Assembly: GCA_021799835.1 (NCBI GenBank)
Contig: JAJYZQ010000028.1
Location: 1 to 6,278, forward strand
DNA: 6,278 nt
Source of the DNA: a bacterium
Lineage (GTDB): Bacteria; Patescibacteriota; Minisyncoccia; JAJYZQ01
Reading direction: 5' to 3'
The notes under the pieces: generated by a model
The model's database searches: none
What the model was told of the DNA's origin: nothing
The model's input: only the letters and a program-made list of their open reading frames with translations
Part shown: piece by piece, positions 5,865 through 6,278 of the stretch
How positions within the stretch are numbered: the stretch's first letter is position 1
How the letters are laid out: each line of letters opens with the position of its first letter
Program-made: the position numbers and the translations under genes

Positions 5865-6146
5865 TTATCGTTCATCGTTCAAGTCGGCGAGATCTTGATC
5901 GGCGATGCCCAGCGCTTCCAGCATATATACGTGCCGGCTATTCGCCGGATCGTACTTGCCGACGCTGAGCCGGACCAGCTCTTGCGGATTTTTACCCAGA
6001 ACATCCCATACGCCGATATTTCCTTCGCGGTACACGATGTCTTTCGTGCAGCATACGCCCCGAGTTGCCGCATCCGACCTTTCCGGCCGATGCACCGCCG
6101 CAGGGAAAAATTGTTCCGGATCAAACCCTCTTTGCCTGCCTTCCAT
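5865..6146 (-). CDS. Small soluble protein of unknown function (93 aa)
   Basis: The frame from ATG 6146 encodes 93 residues with balanced composition, no membrane segment and no signal peptide, so a cytoplasmic protein is expected. Visible features are FDPEQFFPAA (8-17), a Cys pair (C32, C33), KDIVYREGNIGVWDVLGKNPQELVRLSVGKYDP (35-67) and a C-terminal acidic helix-like part, MLEALGIADQDLADLNDE. I do not recognise a family and give no function. The frame was chosen over two overlapping ones (minus 5879-6154 and plus 5895-6158), whose translations are unbalanced (many Arg, Lys, Trp and Ser, or antisense-like). An extended -10 (TGATATAGT) stands just upstream and supports this start with a leader of about 10 nt. 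The gene is 45 nt upstream of the membrane-anchored 5292-5819 gene and may be its operon partner. Confidence 0.72.
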   Translation of the reverse strand: MEGRQRGFDPEQFFPAAVHRPERSDAATRGVCCTKDIVYREGNIGVWDVLGKNPQELVRLSVGKYDPANSRHVYMLEALGIADQDLADLNDER

Positions 6147-6162
6147 AAATACATTTAAGAGT

Positions 6163-6171
6163 ACTATATCA
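6163..6171 (-). promoter_or_regulatory. Candidate extended -10 promoter of the 93-aa gene
   Basis: On the minus strand the sequence reads TGATATAGT, a TATAGT -10 (plus 6163-6168) with the TGN extension. Transcription would start near 6156, about 10 nt before the ATG at 6146, so the message would be almost leaderless. No good -35 is seen at the 16-18 bp spacing. The motif resembles those before the pilin and the glycan operon (all TGATA at the 5' end). Confidence 0.42.
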
Positions 6172-6278
6172 GTTTACTACATTATTTATCGGACGCAAAA
6201 GGACGTCAGAAGAATAAGCAAACCGCAACAAGGTAATCTTGGGAACGTGATTGACGACACACCCGATCCTTCCGCCTG
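6172..6278. other. Unassigned window edge, open in several frames
   Basis: This end segment has no complete gene. On the minus strand one frame is open from the edge to TGA 6171-6169 and contains VVNHVPKITLLRFAYSSDVL; a second is open to a TAA near 6186. On the plus strand a frame is open to the edge, with GTG 6247 as its only usual start codon, and reads VIDDTPDPSA. None has a clear ribosome site or recognisable domain. It could be the 3' end of a minus-strand gene ahead of the 93-aa gene, the start of a plus-strand gene, or an intergenic repeat. Confidence 0.3.

Noticed and set aside
5879..6154. Alternative minus-strand frame of 91 codons
   Set aside because: It overlaps the 93-aa gene in another frame and its translation is rich in Arg, Lys, Ser and Trp with no ordered pattern; the other frame looks like a normal soluble protein.
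1..6278. CRISPR array, tRNA, rRNA, insertion sequence or toxin-antitoxin pair
   Set aside because: No regularly spaced repeats, cloverleaf, rRNA-like stretch, transposase motif or recognisable toxin or antitoxin fold was seen; the two small genes at the right were considered as a toxin-antitoxin pair but the larger one is a membrane-anchored external protein.

Overview
The window looks like a chromosomal piece of a small-genome bacterium, most likely of the Candidate Phyla Radiation (Patescibacteria, Parcubacteria-like). I infer this from three things: the style of the prepilin (a short leader, then SFTLIELL, then a single long hydrophobic helix), several short lineage-type hypothetical proteins, and the lack of a Shine-Dalgarno sequence at all eight gene starts. 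TGA is used as an ordinary stop (the genes ending at 2355 and 3273), so the standard bacterial code applies. The taxonomic call is inference; there is no marker gene in the window.

Positions 1-4505 are a tightly packed five-gene operon on the minus strand. In transcription order it holds a zinc-ribbon sugar C-methyltransferase-like protein (4505-3273), a second zinc-ribbon class I SAM methyltransferase (3266-2355), two paralogous WbbL/rhamnosyltransferase-like family 2 glycosyltransferases (2358-1432 and 1427-513), and a third, different family 2 glycosyltransferase (509 to the window edge). Gaps are 6 nt, a 4-nt overlap, 4 nt and 3 nt, so the genes are almost certainly co-transcribed and translationally coupled. 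The content fits synthesis of a surface polysaccharide or glycan containing a methylated, possibly branched-chain, sugar. The NDP-sugar synthesis and export genes that would complete the pathway are not in the window.

Positions 4506-4645 are a divergent intergenic region. It carries a candidate promoter for the operon on the minus strand and a strong extended -10 promoter on the plus strand. The latter overlaps two consecutive short palindromes that run up to the start codon of a type IV pilin-like protein (4646-5185), rich in cysteine and with Ser instead of Gly at the prepilin cleavage position.

The convergent gap 5186-5291 contains a perfect 17-bp-stem bidirectional terminator and a second, nested palindrome that may be a dispersed repeat. 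Beyond it, on the minus strand, are two small genes that may form a unit: a 93-aa soluble protein of unknown function (6146-5865) and a 175-aa membrane-anchored protein with a low-complexity linker and a short beta-rich C-terminal domain (5819-5292). The last ~107 bases are open in several frames on both strands and could not be assigned.

The operon and pilin are recognisable families. The less explained parts are the two small genes, the palindromic pilin leader, the nested hairpin at 5240-5281 and the right-hand edge. I see no clear evidence of a mobile element, CRISPR array, tRNA or rRNA.
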